Assembly: GCA_965277105.1 (NCBI GenBank)
Contig: OZ255710.1
Coordinates: 186,001-250,000, forward strand
Direction of reading: 5' to 3'
DNA length: 64,000 nucleotides
DNA from: CAXSBA01 sp965277105
GTDB lineage: Bacteria; Spirochaetota; UBA12135; COTS27; CAXSBA01
Shown here: positions 35,091 to 42,987 of the stretch, in pieces
How positions within the stretch are numbered: the stretch's first letter is position 1
How the letters are laid out: each line of letters begins with the position of its first letter
Notes under the pieces: generated by a model
What the model saw: only the letters and a program-made list of their open reading frames with translations
Databases searched by the model: none
What the model was told of the DNA's origin: nothing
Made by a program: the position numbers and the translations under genes

Positions 35091-35131
35091 GAAATACCTT
35101 CTAAAAAACTTTAGATTTTAGAAGGTATTTC
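35091..35131. repeat. Perfect 16-base inverted repeat downstream of the FecR/GLUG gene
   Basis: Arms 35091-35106 and 35116-35131 are perfectly complementary (GAAATACCTTCTAAAA and its complement) with a nine-base loop. It lies 31 bases beyond the stop of the FecR/GLUG gene in a 218-base spacer that holds nothing else visible. There is no T tract after the stem in either direction, so it may be an RNA 3'-end stabiliser or protein site rather than a standard terminator. Confidence 0.55.
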
Positions 35132-35161
35132 AAAATTACTATTTATAAAAAATTGAATAAC

Positions 35162-36841
35162 TTATTCCCACAATAATTTTGGGTAGTTGTTTTCTTGGAT
35201 CTTCCAGACTTTTTCATCTAAACCAAAATGAGAGATTACTTTTTCTGATTGAATAAATTTAGTTCTTCTTCCAGTTCCTCCTGATGATTTGGTGATGGCA
35301 CTAACTTCGGTATCCCAAAAAGCATTTACTGCACTTCCGGCTTTATTGGCATAGCCAATTAGTCCACCTACTTCTTCTCGCCCAGAAACTTGGCTAATAG
35401 AGTAAGAACTTTCAACTTTCCCAGCATTATCATTAATGCCAATTAATCCGCCTATTCTGTTATCACCTTCAATTTTTCCTTGGGAATAGGAATTTTTAAT
35501 ATATCCTCCATATCCATTGTAGCCAACTAATCCTCCAATTTGACTATCCCCATTTACCCTTGCTTTAGAAAGAGATCCCATAACTTGCCCTTGATTATGG
35601 TTATATCCTACCAGTCCTCCTATATCGTTAGGTCCAGTAATTACTCCTGATACAAAAGAATCTAGGACAGAACCATTGTTTACTCCTACTAAAGCACCGG
35701 TCCTATTATAGTCACTTTTTATATTAACATTTTCTAGCTTAACATTTCTAATAATAGAATTTTTCCCAGCGAAGCTAAATAATCCAATAGAAATTTCATC
35801 TTTTTGATCTAACTTTAAAGAATCAGTATTTATCGTAAGGTTTTTAATAATGAAGCCATTGCCATCAAAAGTGCCAGTAAATGGCTGGCTACTACTTCCA
35901 ATAGGGGTAAAACCACTTCCTTTCAAATCTAAATTAGCTCCTAATTTAAAGTGCTTTGATAGATTTTTTGGAGAACCGACTGCTTGTAACTTTTCATTAT
36001 TATTGATAATAAATGGATCTTCAATAGTTCCTTTGCCTTGATGAGAAATTTTTGTTTCAGCGTTAACTACTTGATTTTTTGGGGAATTATCAGCATTTGC
36101 CTGTAGATTGCTTTCCTCTAGGTTAGATAAACCATCTAGCATAACTTCAATTTCATAATCTAGCCCTAGGGCATCCAAATTATTGTAAGTTTTATAGTTA
36201 TTAAATTTTGTATCAGAAAGAACTGCATACTTGTTTTCTTCTAGAATAAAGTTCTCGTTAGGGTTATTTTTATTGTAAATATTTAAAGTCCCTTTTTTCA
36301 AAGCAACTAAATTTTTATTCCCCTCTCTTTCCAGCATAAAAACAGTCCCTCTAATTCCCACGATACTGTTGCCACTTATTATTTTTACATCAGTTTTTTT
36401 AAGTTTATTGTTGATATAACTAATGACTTTTCCTCTTTTAAAATCAAATTCATAAAAAGACTTGCTATTGATACTTTCTTTTAAAAAATTTTTAACAGAG
36501 AATCTAGAGTTAGCCATTATATTAATAACTGAATTTTCTGGTAAAGCAATTAAAGTAACAAATCCCCTCGCCCCAGTAACGATAGTGTCATTCACTTCTA
36601 AGGCAATATCAGAAGTTCCCCTAAATTGCTCGTTACCCCTTCGGATATAAACCTCTCCCGATACTTTCGATAACTTAAGAAAGTTTTTTAACGCAAGGCT
36701 ACCTGATATAGATACGTTTTTCCCTTCTTGGTTATTACTGCTTTGATTATTATTTGATGCATTGCTTTTAGAACAGCTAATGAGAAATAAGAGCGTTACA
36801 CATAACAAAGCATAATTTTTTAATATTTTTAATTTTTCCAT
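35162..36841 (-). CDS. Surface lipoprotein with FecR domain and GLUG repeats
   Basis: 559 residues. The signal ends in the lipobox LLFLISC (Cys23), followed by a Ser/Asn-rich linker. A FecR domain spans about 55-215 (GEVYIRRGNEQFRGTSD, VNDTIVTGARGFVTLI, GNSIVGIRGTVFMLE). From about residue 265 comes a beta-helix-like array: GTIEDPFIINNNEKLQAVG, then several GLUG motifs (IGGLVGYNHNQGQ, IGGLVGYNGYGGY, IGGLIGINDNAGK, VGGLIGYANKAGS) and a closing FWDTEVSAITKSSGG. FecR domains occur in extracytoplasmic sensors and in spirochaetal surface proteins; GLUG repeats in adhesins. A lipid-anchored surface protein is likely. It has its own strong promoter and an AAAGGGA ribosome binding site. Confidence 0.85.
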   Translation of the reverse strand: MEKLKILKNYALLCVTLLFLISCSKSNASNNNQSSNNQEGKNVSISGSLALKNFLKLSKVSGEVYIRRGNEQFRGTSDIALEVNDTIVTGARGFVTLIALPENSVINIMANSRFSVKNFLKESINSKSFYEFDFKRGKVISYINNKLKKTDVKIISGNSIVGIRGTVFMLEREGNKNLVALKKGTLNIYNKNNPNENFILEENKYAVLSDTKFNNYKTYNNLDALGLDYEIEVMLDGLSNLEESNLQANADNSPKNQVVNAETKISHQGKGTIEDPFIINNNEKLQAVGSPKNLSKHFKLGANLDLKGSGFTPIGSSSQPFTGTFDGNGFIIKNLTINTDSLKLDQKDEISIGLFSFAGKNSIIRNVKLENVNIKSDYNRTGALVGVNNGSVLDSFVSGVITGPNDIGGLVGYNHNQGQVMGSLSKARVNGDSQIGGLVGYNGYGGYIKNSYSQGKIEGDNRIGGLIGINDNAGKVESSYSISQVSGREEVGGLIGYANKAGSAVNAFWDTEVSAITKSSGGTGRRTKFIQSEKVISHFGLDEKVWKIQENNYPKLLWE

Positions 36842-36891
36842 ATTAGTTTCCCTTTATTTACAAATTTAGTCCAATTATATTATACAAAGAG

Positions 36892-36920
36892 ATTATAGGT
36901 GCGACTTTATTTTTTTTCAA
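36892..36920 (-). promoter_or_regulatory. Sigma-70 promoter of the FecR/GLUG gene
   Basis: On the minus strand TTGAAA (36920-36915) and TATAAT (36897-36892) are separated by exactly 17 bases, a near-consensus promoter. It leaves a leader of about 45 bases before the ATG at 36841, with an AAAGGGA ribosome binding site. Confidence 0.7.
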
Positions 36921-36986
36921 GTAAAAAATTAAAATTATAAGAAATAGATAATTTCTAATTAATCTTATAAATTACACCATTTTTTT

Positions 36987-37406
36987 TTAAATAAATTTAT
37001 CGCTTTTGTTATTGTTTTGGGAATGGTCTAATGAACAGCTTTTTTTGAAAAAAAAATGCCTATTTTTAGCAATTTTATCGTAGATAAATTCCCTTATAAA
37101 GAACGGCCATAATTGTAAAAAAAAAGCTAAAAAAGGCTTAGGCAATTTTTTTAAAATCATAATAACTGCATTGCTTTTGATGTAATATTTGTTGTTTTCA
37201 TAAAGGACAAGGGAGTCAATTGTATTCCCTTGAAAAGTAAAGGGATGCTTTAAGCTATCTAGACTTTTATAGTAAAAAATACCATTTTTATCGTTTTCGA
37301 TAATCCAGTTGACAGCTCGATTACATAAAGGACATTTCCCATCATAAAATACGATTGGCTCTTGGTGGAAAGTTAATTTTTCGCGATTTTCTAGTAGAAT
37401 ATTCAA
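36987..37406 (-). CDS. DCC-family thiol-disulfide oxidoreductase-like protein (DUF393)
   Basis: 139 residues. The namesake motif is present: FYDGKCPLCNRAVNW, with Cys25 and Cys28 in an Asp-Gly-x-Cys-x-x-Cys context, and the later part IKSNAVIMILKKLPKPF fits the family. DCC proteins are predicted thioredoxin-fold oxidoreductases of uncertain function. No signal peptide. It lies downstream of flaB on the same strand, but a terminator separates them. Confidence 0.85.
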   Translation of the reverse strand: MNILLENREKLTFHQEPIVFYDGKCPLCNRAVNWIIENDKNGIFYYKSLDSLKHPFTFQGNTIDSLVLYENNKYYIKSNAVIMILKKLPKPFLAFFLQLWPFFIREFIYDKIAKNRHFFFKKSCSLDHSQNNNKSDKFI

Positions 37407-37426
37407 AATAAATTGTGTTTTTACCT

Positions 37427-37474
37427 AAAAAAATACAGTTAGTTACCTATGTTAAATAAGTAACAAACTGTATT
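37427..37474 (-). terminator. Intrinsic terminator of flaB
   Basis: Inverted repeat 37432-37446 / 37460-37474 pairs 14 of 15 bases with a 13-base loop. Read on the minus strand it is followed directly by an uninterrupted T run (complement of A run 37427-37433). It lies 27 bases after the flaB stop and makes flaB a single-gene transcript. Confidence 0.85.
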
Positions 37475-37500
37475 GAAAGAAATAAGAAAAACTAAAGAGG

Positions 37501-38343
37501 TTACTGGAGTAAAGAAAGAACAGACTGAGCTCTAGTGTTAGCCTGAGCTAGCGCGGCGATATTAGCCTGGTTAACAATAGTGTTTTTAGAAAGTTCAACC
37601 ACGGCTTCAGCGATGTCTAGGTCTCTAATTTTACTTTCAGCGGCTTCAGAGTTAGTGGTCGCTAAATCCACTGTTCTCATCACACTTTCAAGCCTATTTT
37701 GATAAGCTCCTAAATTAGCCCTTTGAGCGTTAACCCTATTTAAAGCTTCCTCTAAAACACCGATAGATCTCTCGGACTCTTCAATGGAATTAACCGAGAT
37801 TTGATCTAAACCAAGAGAAGCAGCGTTAAAAGTAGCAATGAAAAGTTGAATCCTTTGATCGATATTAGCACCCACATGCATATACAAAGAGGCTAGGGGA
37901 ACGGTTTCGTTGTTAGCTTGAGCAAATCTTCCATCAAGTAAAGGTTGCCCGTTGAAATTGGCCACTTCACTTATCCGATCTACTTCTGATACGAGTTGGT
38001 TAAGCTCTAGTTGAATGAGTTCTCGGTCTTCTTGTTGATAGATACCGTTAGCGGCTTGGACGGCTAACTCTTTTACTCTTTTAAGTAAGTTTTGCGATTC
38101 TACTAAATACCCTTCAGTTGTTTGGACGAAAGAGATGCCATTGTTAGCATTCCTGCTGGCTGCCTTCAAGCCACTTATTTGAACTCTAAACTTTTCTGAG
38201 ACCGCTAAATCAGTGGGGTTATCCCCGGCTTTATTGACTCTTTGGCCAGAAGATAGAGCCTCAATGTTGTTATCGATGACACTAGAGCGGTTATTGAGAA
38301 CTCTAGCTGAGTTGATAGCAGATATATTGTTATTGATAATCAT
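37501..38343 (-). CDS. flaB: Flagellin (spirochaetal FlaB-type core filament protein)
   Basis: 280 residues, a short flagellin with conserved N- and C-terminal D0/D1 regions and little variable domain. The N-terminus MIINNNISAINSARVL, NNIEALSSGQRVNKAGDNP and NGISFVQTTEGYL, and the C-terminus AAESKIRDLDIAEAVVEL with AQANTRAQSVLSLLQ, define flagellin. The internal YMHVGANIDQR is characteristic of spirochaete FlaB. Filaments of spirochaetes lie in the periplasm. A CGGAG ribosome binding site, a near-consensus sigma-70 promoter and its own terminator are present; no sigma-28 type promoter is evident. This gene is the best taxonomic marker in the window. Confidence 0.95.
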   Translation of the reverse strand: MIINNNISAINSARVLNNRSSVIDNNIEALSSGQRVNKAGDNPTDLAVSEKFRVQISGLKAASRNANNGISFVQTTEGYLVESQNLLKRVKELAVQAANGIYQQEDRELIQLELNQLVSEVDRISEVANFNGQPLLDGRFAQANNETVPLASLYMHVGANIDQRIQLFIATFNAASLGLDQISVNSIEESERSIGVLEEALNRVNAQRANLGAYQNRLESVMRTVDLATTNSEAAESKIRDLDIAEAVVELSKNTIVNQANIAALAQANTRAQSVLSLLQ

Positions 38344-38394
38344 TTTTTTTCTCCGAATTAAAGTTTTTCTTATATCTTTCCGACAATTAAGATA

Positions 38395-38420
38395 GCTATA
38401 ATTATAGCATAGTTATAACT
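38395..38420 (-). promoter_or_regulatory. Two palindromes in the flaB leader
   Basis: GCTATAATTATAGC (38395-38408) and AGTTATAACT (38411-38420) are perfect palindromes placed between the flaB -10 element and its ribosome binding site, right where transcription should start. They could be operator sites or a 5' mRNA hairpin, or an additional -10 (TATAAT lies inside the first). Confidence 0.45.
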
Positions 38421-38449
38421 ATTATAAGCTTTATTACTATTTAATGCAA
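38421..38449 (-). promoter_or_regulatory. flaB: Sigma-70 promoter of flaB
   Basis: TTGCAT (38449-38444) and TATAAT (38426-38421) on the minus strand are separated by 17 bases. The predicted leader is about 70 bases. Housekeeping-type control of a core flagellin would fit constitutive motility. Confidence 0.65.
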
Positions 38450-38477
38450 TAAACTATAATTGCAAGTAAATAAATGT

Positions 38478-39395
38478 TTAATCGTAATAAATGTTTCTTT
38501 TTACGATTCTCTTCAAACTAAGTACCCCAGTTTTTCGTAAAAAAAATATAGCTATAAATAAGAAAGGATAAACAGGAGAAAATTTAATTAACTTGGTAAA
38601 ATAATTCTTCCAATTAAATTTTTTTATTGATTTAATCTTATTGACTAGTTTAAGTGGTTTTTTGTTTTTAGGTATTTTTATATCATGAGGGATAGTCCCT
38701 TTTATTTTCTCATCAGGGCTTAATGGCATAGGAGTGATGATATACTGTTTAAGCCCCAAGTATTCCGATGAACCAGTTAAAACATCCGCTAGTTTTTTTA
38801 CTGGCCACCCATCCGCTAGAAACGTTTTAGCCACTTTTTGATTAATGATATAAGCTGCCGTGCTCCAAAAAGTTAATACGGCTAACTTTTTTACATAAAG
38901 GTTTTCTTTTATCTTTTCTCCACCCCATTTCATTCCTAAATTATTAGGTGAATCAAAAAGTCGATACCAATAATAATATTTCCTATCTATAAAATAGTCA
39001 CAATATAAATAAATAAAGTCCCATTTTTTTTTGAGGGATAGAAGGTTTTCTTTATTCAAGCAGTATTGTAAGTTTTCCACATCGTTTATGGCAATATCAT
39101 CTTCTAAAATACAGGCATAGTCTAGATTTTCTTTTACTATTTTTTGATAAAGCCTTAGATGACTTAAAGCACATCCTATTTCACCTCTATTCATCAGATC
39201 TCGGCCGGGATATTTTAGGAGAATATTTTTCCCTCTTTCCCTAATGGTTTGGTACTCTTTTTCGCTTAAAAGATTACCGTCAGTTGCTTCGAAGATTTCG
39301 TATTGAATGTTTAAGGGAGTTAATAGTTTTTGGATGCGCTCTCTTCTATCTTTACTTCTTTTTAGATTAACAACAAATACTTTTATCTGAGACAT
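38478..39395 (-). CDS. Glycosyltransferase family 25 protein
   Basis: 305 residues of the LPS-biosynthesis GT25 family. Opening VFVVNLKRSKDRRERIQKLL, then FEATDGNLLSEKEY, GEIGCALSHLRLYQKI near residue 72, and the metal-binding acidic stretch YACILEDDIAINDV near 95, are characteristic. The C-terminus carries a hydrophobic segment (PFLFIAIFFLRK). Such enzymes usually extend lipopolysaccharide; its place between a PPTase gene and flaB also allows other acceptors. It starts three bases after the PPTase gene, so the two are cotranscribed. Confidence 0.88.
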   Translation of the reverse strand: MSQIKVFVVNLKRSKDRRERIQKLLTPLNIQYEIFEATDGNLLSEKEYQTIRERGKNILLKYPGRDLMNRGEIGCALSHLRLYQKIVKENLDYACILEDDIAINDVENLQYCLNKENLLSLKKKWDFIYLYCDYFIDRKYYYWYRLFDSPNNLGMKWGGEKIKENLYVKKLAVLTFWSTAAYIINQKVAKTFLADGWPVKKLADVLTGSSEYLGLKQYIITPMPLSPDEKIKGTIPHDIKIPKNKKPLKLVNKIKSIKKFNWKNYFTKLIKFSPVYPFLFIAIFFLRKTGVLSLKRIVKRNIYYD

Positions 39396-39398
39396 TTT

Positions 39399-39965
39399 TT
39401 ATAGGTAACGAGTAATTATTTTATTTCTCGGGGTTGCATTTTTATTCCCAACTAAATGAGCAAAAAATCCTTTGCCTAGAGACAATTTTTTCACAAATAA
39501 ATCTTTTTGCCAAATGTTCGTGTTTTGTTTAAGGGTGTTGAAAAATTTTTTACTGATGCTCGTTTCTGGTAATTTATAAATAGCTTCTTTCATCGTCCAG
39601 AGATCATAAAATTTTTTTTGAATATCTTTATCTTTTTTTATAAGCTCATATTCTTCTTTATGAAAAAAACGTTTAGCTAAATTCAATAAAGCAGTAGTGT
39701 TTTTCGCTCCTGTGATTTCTAAATCAACCCCAATTGGAAAATGGGAGGAAAAAGCCATAAGGAAATAATTCCTTTTATGAGAAATATTAAAAAACAAGGG
39801 ATTTTGGCTGATGATTTTAGGCTTGCTATTTTTTTTTTGGCTAATTGTTAAAGCATCATCGCCGGTAAAATTCCTAAAAAAATTTATTAAAGCCAAATAA
39901 TTCGTTCGCCCTTGCTGTAAAAAAGGGCCATTTTGCTGGAAGCAAATATAAATAATTTTATTCAT
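39399..39965 (-). CDS. 4'-phosphopantetheinyl transferase (Sfp type)
   Basis: Moves the phosphopantetheine arm of CoA onto a carrier-protein serine. 188 residues. The two halves of the family signature are visible: FPIGVDLEITGAKNT near residue 75 (metal ligands Asp and Glu) and YDLWTMKEAIYKLPETSI near residue 125 (Trp-x-x-Lys-Glu-Ala). It may activate acyl carrier protein; no polyketide or peptide synthetase is in this window. TATAAT lies 12 bases before the ATG. Confidence 0.88.
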   Translation of the reverse strand: MNKIIYICFQQNGPFLQQGRTNYLALINFFRNFTGDDALTISQKKNSKPKIISQNPLFFNISHKRNYFLMAFSSHFPIGVDLEITGAKNTTALLNLAKRFFHKEEYELIKKDKDIQKKFYDLWTMKEAIYKLPETSISKKFFNTLKQNTNIWQKDLFVKKLSLGKGFFAHLVGNKNATPRNKIITRYL

Positions 39966-39977
39966 TTTTTGAAAAAA

Positions 39978-39983
39978 ATTATA
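39978..39983 (-). promoter_or_regulatory. -10 element close to the PPTase start
   Basis: TATAAT on the minus strand (39983-39978) ends 12 bases before the ATG at 39965, with only T and A tracts between and no Shine-Dalgarno sequence. Predicted leader about five bases. Confidence 0.4.
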
Positions 39984-40060
39984 ACAAGTGTAACATTAGT
40001 TTTTATTATCTAAGTTCCCCTTTTTTTAATTTCTCTTTTTATATCTTTAGAAAAGCATTG

Positions 40061-40066
40061 TATAAT
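40061..40066 (+). promoter_or_regulatory. Probable -10 element of the liv operon
   Basis: TATAAT lies 46 bases before the livK ATG. A possible -35 (TTTATA, 40038-40043) is 17 bases upstream. The leader ends in a strong AGGAGG ribosome binding site. Confidence 0.5.
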
Positions 40067-40112
40067 ATTTCCTATATTTATTTTATTTTAAACAAGCTTT
40101 ATAGGAGGAAAA

Positions 40113-41195
40113 ATGAAAATTTTTATAAAAAAAATTATAAAAAAAATTATATTAGGAATAAGCTTATTATTTCTAAGTATCTCATTGGTTTATGCTGATG
40201 GCCATGAAAAAATTAAAGTAGGACTTATGCTCCCACTAACTGGAGATGCTGCTGCCTATGGCATTGGGGCTAAAAAAGGTGTTGATTTAGCTTTTGATAA
40301 TTTAAAAGTTAAAGGGGTTGAGCTAGTAGTAGAAGATTCTGGATGTGATGGAAAAACAGCCGTTAATGCTATCAACAAACTCATCAATGTCGAAAAAGTG
40401 GTTGCGATTATTGGTGAACTTTGCTCAAGTGCCACTTTAGCAGTAGCCCCCATAGCTGAAAAAAGCAAAGTGGTTTTAATCTCCCCTGCTTCTACTAGCC
40501 CAGTGATAGCTGATGCTGGTGATTATATTTTTAGAACAGTCCCTTCGGACGCTAAGCAGGGAGTTTTTGCTGCCAACCTAATGAAAAAAGAAGGGGTGAA
40601 AAAATTAGCTGTGCTATACCCTAACGAAGATTACGGGAAAGGATTCAACGGAGTATTAAAAAAAAGCTTTAAGGGCGGAGGCGCTAAGATTGTTGCTGAT
40701 GAAAGTTTTGAGAGAGGGAGCACAGACCTACGAACTCAATTAACGAAAATTAGAGCAAAAAAACCGGACGCCTTATTTTTAATTTCTAATTCACCTAATG
40801 CCGCTATAGCTGCTTTAAGGCAAATTAGAGAATTAAATTTAAAAGTTCGTTTATTTGGATCAGAAGGATTGAAGTCGAAAAGCATTAGCACAGCCACTGG
40901 AGCCGATGGCCTTATTATTACTTCAGTAAGCCCAGGGACTGCCGCATTTAATACTTCCCACGAAAAAAAGTTTGGTGAAGCTGCTGGTCCTTTTTCTGCT
41001 CAAGCCTATGATGCGTATGAAAGCATTGCTCGAGCTATTGAAGGTGGAGCAAAAACTGGTCAAGAAGTGAAAAATGCTCTTTATAAGCTTAATTTTAATG
41101 GAGCTGCCGGGAAAGTGAAATTTGATAAAAAAGGCGAAGTTGGGGCAAACTACGGTATCTATGTGGTTAGAAATGGTGAATTTGTCGAGCGATAA
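40113..41195 (+). CDS. livK: Branched-chain amino-acid ABC transporter, substrate-binding protein
   Basis: Periplasmic binding protein of the Leu/Ile/Val importer. 360 residues with a signal peptide (Lys-rich start, ILGISLLFLSISLVYA, cleavage before DGHEK). The mature protein opens IKVGLMLPLTGDAAAYG, with GDYIFRTVPSDAKQG near residue 130 and FSAQAYDAYESIARA near 295, typical of the type I periplasmic-binding fold. Strong AGGAGG site. Substrate range of this family includes other amino acids, amides and urea; branched-chain is the default inference. A hairpin follows before livH. Confidence 0.92.
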   Translation: MKIFIKKIIKKIILGISLLFLSISLVYADGHEKIKVGLMLPLTGDAAAYGIGAKKGVDLAFDNLKVKGVELVVEDSGCDGKTAVNAINKLINVEKVVAIIGELCSSATLAVAPIAEKSKVVLISPASTSPVIADAGDYIFRTVPSDAKQGVFAANLMKKEGVKKLAVLYPNEDYGKGFNGVLKKSFKGGGAKIVADESFERGSTDLRTQLTKIRAKKPDALFLISNSPNAAIAALRQIRELNLKVRLFGSEGLKSKSISTATGADGLIITSVSPGTAAFNTSHEKKFGEAAGPFSAQAYDAYESIARAIEGGAKTGQEVKNALYKLNFNGAAGKVKFDKKGEVGANYGIYVVRNGEFVER

Positions 41196-41214
41196 ATAAT
41201 TATTATTTCAAATA

Positions 41215-41251
41215 AAATTACCAGTTTCTTTTTCTAAGAAGCTGGTAATTT
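41215..41251 (+). promoter_or_regulatory. Hairpin between livK and livH
   Basis: Arms 41215-41230 and 41236-41251 pair over 16 positions (one G-T) around a five-base loop. The stem ends three bases before the livH ATG and there is no ribosome binding site outside it. It is well placed to protect the abundant livK mRNA 3' end or to lower livH translation. Confidence 0.6.
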
Positions 41252-41254
41252 ACT

Positions 41255-42130
41255 ATGGAACTTTATCTTCAATTTTTCATTAATGGGATTATTTCAGGTT
41301 CCATCTACGCCTTAGTAGCTAGTGGTTTTTCGGTTATTTACAATACCAACAAGTTCATGCATTTTGCTCACGGGCATATGGTGCTTTTGGGGGGATATAT
41401 TTTTTATTCCCTAACTCTTCTTAATGTTCCTTTTGTTTTAGCGGGATTATTGGCTGGATTTTTTTTATCTATAATCAGCATTATTTTATTTCGTTTGGTT
41501 TATAGCAGGTTGCAGAATAAAAACGCTAGTAATGTTATTTTACTCCTTTCTAGTATTGCGCTTCTTATTTTAATTCAAAATACCATTCAAATTATTTATG
41601 GAGGACAAGTAAAGGTTATTAATTTAGAAAATAATCAGATTATTGAAATTGCGGGAGCGGTTATTACCCCTGTGCAGATAATCATTGTTTCAGTGTGTTT
41701 TGCATTGTTTTTTTTGCTTTATCTTTTACTCCATCGAACTATTTTAGGCAAAAGCATGCGAGCAGTAGCCAATAATAGTGAATTAGCTAAAATTATCGGG
41801 ATAAATGAAAAACGAGTAAAAGAATTGTCTTTCATTATTGGTTCTTTTATTGCAGGGATAGCAGGCTCTCTTTTAGCTTTAGAACAAAGTTTGCTCCCCA
41901 CCGTAGGAGTCAATTTAATTATCAAAGGGTTTACTAGTGCTATTATTGGTGGAATTGACTTTGTTCCGGCTAGTATTTTAGGGGCGTATCTTTTAGGGAT
42001 TGTTGAAAATATTTCGATTATTTATATCCCTTCAGAGTTTAAAATAACTATTTCTTTTGGCCTTCTTTTTTTATTCCTAATTTTTAGGCCACAAGGTTTA
42101 TTGGGACAAAAAGCGAGCATTAAAAAATGA
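41255..42130 (+). CDS. livH: Branched-chain amino-acid ABC transporter permease LivH
   Basis: Inner-membrane permease, 291 residues, about eight hydrophobic segments. Family marks: FINGIISGSIYALVASGFSV at the N-terminus, NTNKFMHFAHGHMVLLGGYI near residue 32, MRAVANNSELAKIIGINEKR (the ABC-interacting loop) near 168, and the C-terminal LFLFLIFRPQGLLGQK. The start immediately follows a hairpin and lacks an obvious Shine-Dalgarno sequence. Its last four bases overlap livM. Confidence 0.92.
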   Translation: MELYLQFFINGIISGSIYALVASGFSVIYNTNKFMHFAHGHMVLLGGYIFYSLTLLNVPFVLAGLLAGFFLSIISIILFRLVYSRLQNKNASNVILLLSSIALLILIQNTIQIIYGGQVKVINLENNQIIEIAGAVITPVQIIIVSVCFALFFLLYLLLHRTILGKSMRAVANNSELAKIIGINEKRVKELSFIIGSFIAGIAGSLLALEQSLLPTVGVNLIIKGFTSAIIGGIDFVPASILGAYLLGIVENISIIYIPSEFKITISFGLLFLFLIFRPQGLLGQKASIKK

Positions 42131-42987
42131 GTGTTGATTTTTTAATCATTATCCTTATTCAAATCAGTATTTATACTCTGTTAGCTGCTAGTTTTAATTT
42201 TTCTTTAGGGTTTACCGGGCTAATTAATTTAGGACATATTGCCTTTTATGGTATAGGGGCTTATACTTCGGCTATTTTATGGCAGCAAGGATGGCCGATC
42301 TATTCTAATATTTTTTTAGGCGGAATAGTTGCTGCTTTTTTTGGTTATGGGCTTATTCATTTTATTCAAAGGTTACAAGGCGATTATCTCGCTATGGCCA
42401 CCCTTAGCTTTATTTTTGTTATTCATAGTTTGTTCCTTAATTTAGATGGCCTTACTTCAGGGACCCAAGGGATTACTGGGATTGCTCGACCTTGGGGGTT
42501 GGACAATAATCTTATTTTTTTAATCTTTATTATTGCGCTGACAATCGTTTGCCTTTATTTTATGAATAAACTCCTGAAAAGCCCTCTAGGGATTATGTTT
42601 CAAGGGGTAAGGGATGATGAGATCCTTTTGCGTTCTTTAGGGAAAAATAGTTTTCAGCTCAAGGTTAAAGCCATTGCTATTTCTGCTTTTTTTGCTGGTT
42701 TAGCTGGGGGACTCTGGGCTCACTTTATTGGGTTTATTCATCCTGACTTTTTTTATCTTAATGAGGTTATTATACTGCTTACGATTGTTATTATCGGAGG
42801 TTTAGCGTCTTTAAGAGGAACAGTTGTTGCTACTGTTATCATTATTTCTTTACCAGAAATTATCCGGTTATTCGATATTCCCCAAGGTATTTTAGGGCCT
42901 ACTCGGCAGATTATTTATGCTTTATTTTTATTAGGCATGCTACTTTTTAAGTCTCGTGGATTTTTTGGGAGAATAGACTTGAGATGA
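42127..42987 (+). CDS. livM: Branched-chain amino-acid ABC transporter permease LivM
   Basis: Second permease, 286 residues, eight to ten hydrophobic segments. Marks: NFSLGFTGLINLGHIAFYGI near residue 24, GDYLAMATLSFIFVIHSL near 86, TSGTQGITGIARP, SLGKNSFQLKVKAIAISAFF (coupling loop) near 175 and IIIGGLASLRGTV near 225. Overlaps livH and livG by four bases each, indicating translational coupling through the operon. Confidence 0.93.
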   Translation: MSVDFLIIILIQISIYTLLAASFNFSLGFTGLINLGHIAFYGIGAYTSAILWQQGWPIYSNIFLGGIVAAFFGYGLIHFIQRLQGDYLAMATLSFIFVIHSLFLNLDGLTSGTQGITGIARPWGLDNNLIFLIFIIALTIVCLYFMNKLLKSPLGIMFQGVRDDEILLRSLGKNSFQLKVKAIAISAFFAGLAGGLWAHFIGFIHPDFFYLNEVIILLTIVIIGGLASLRGTVVATVIIISLPEIIRLFDIPQGILGPTRQIIYALFLLGMLLFKSRGFFGRIDLR

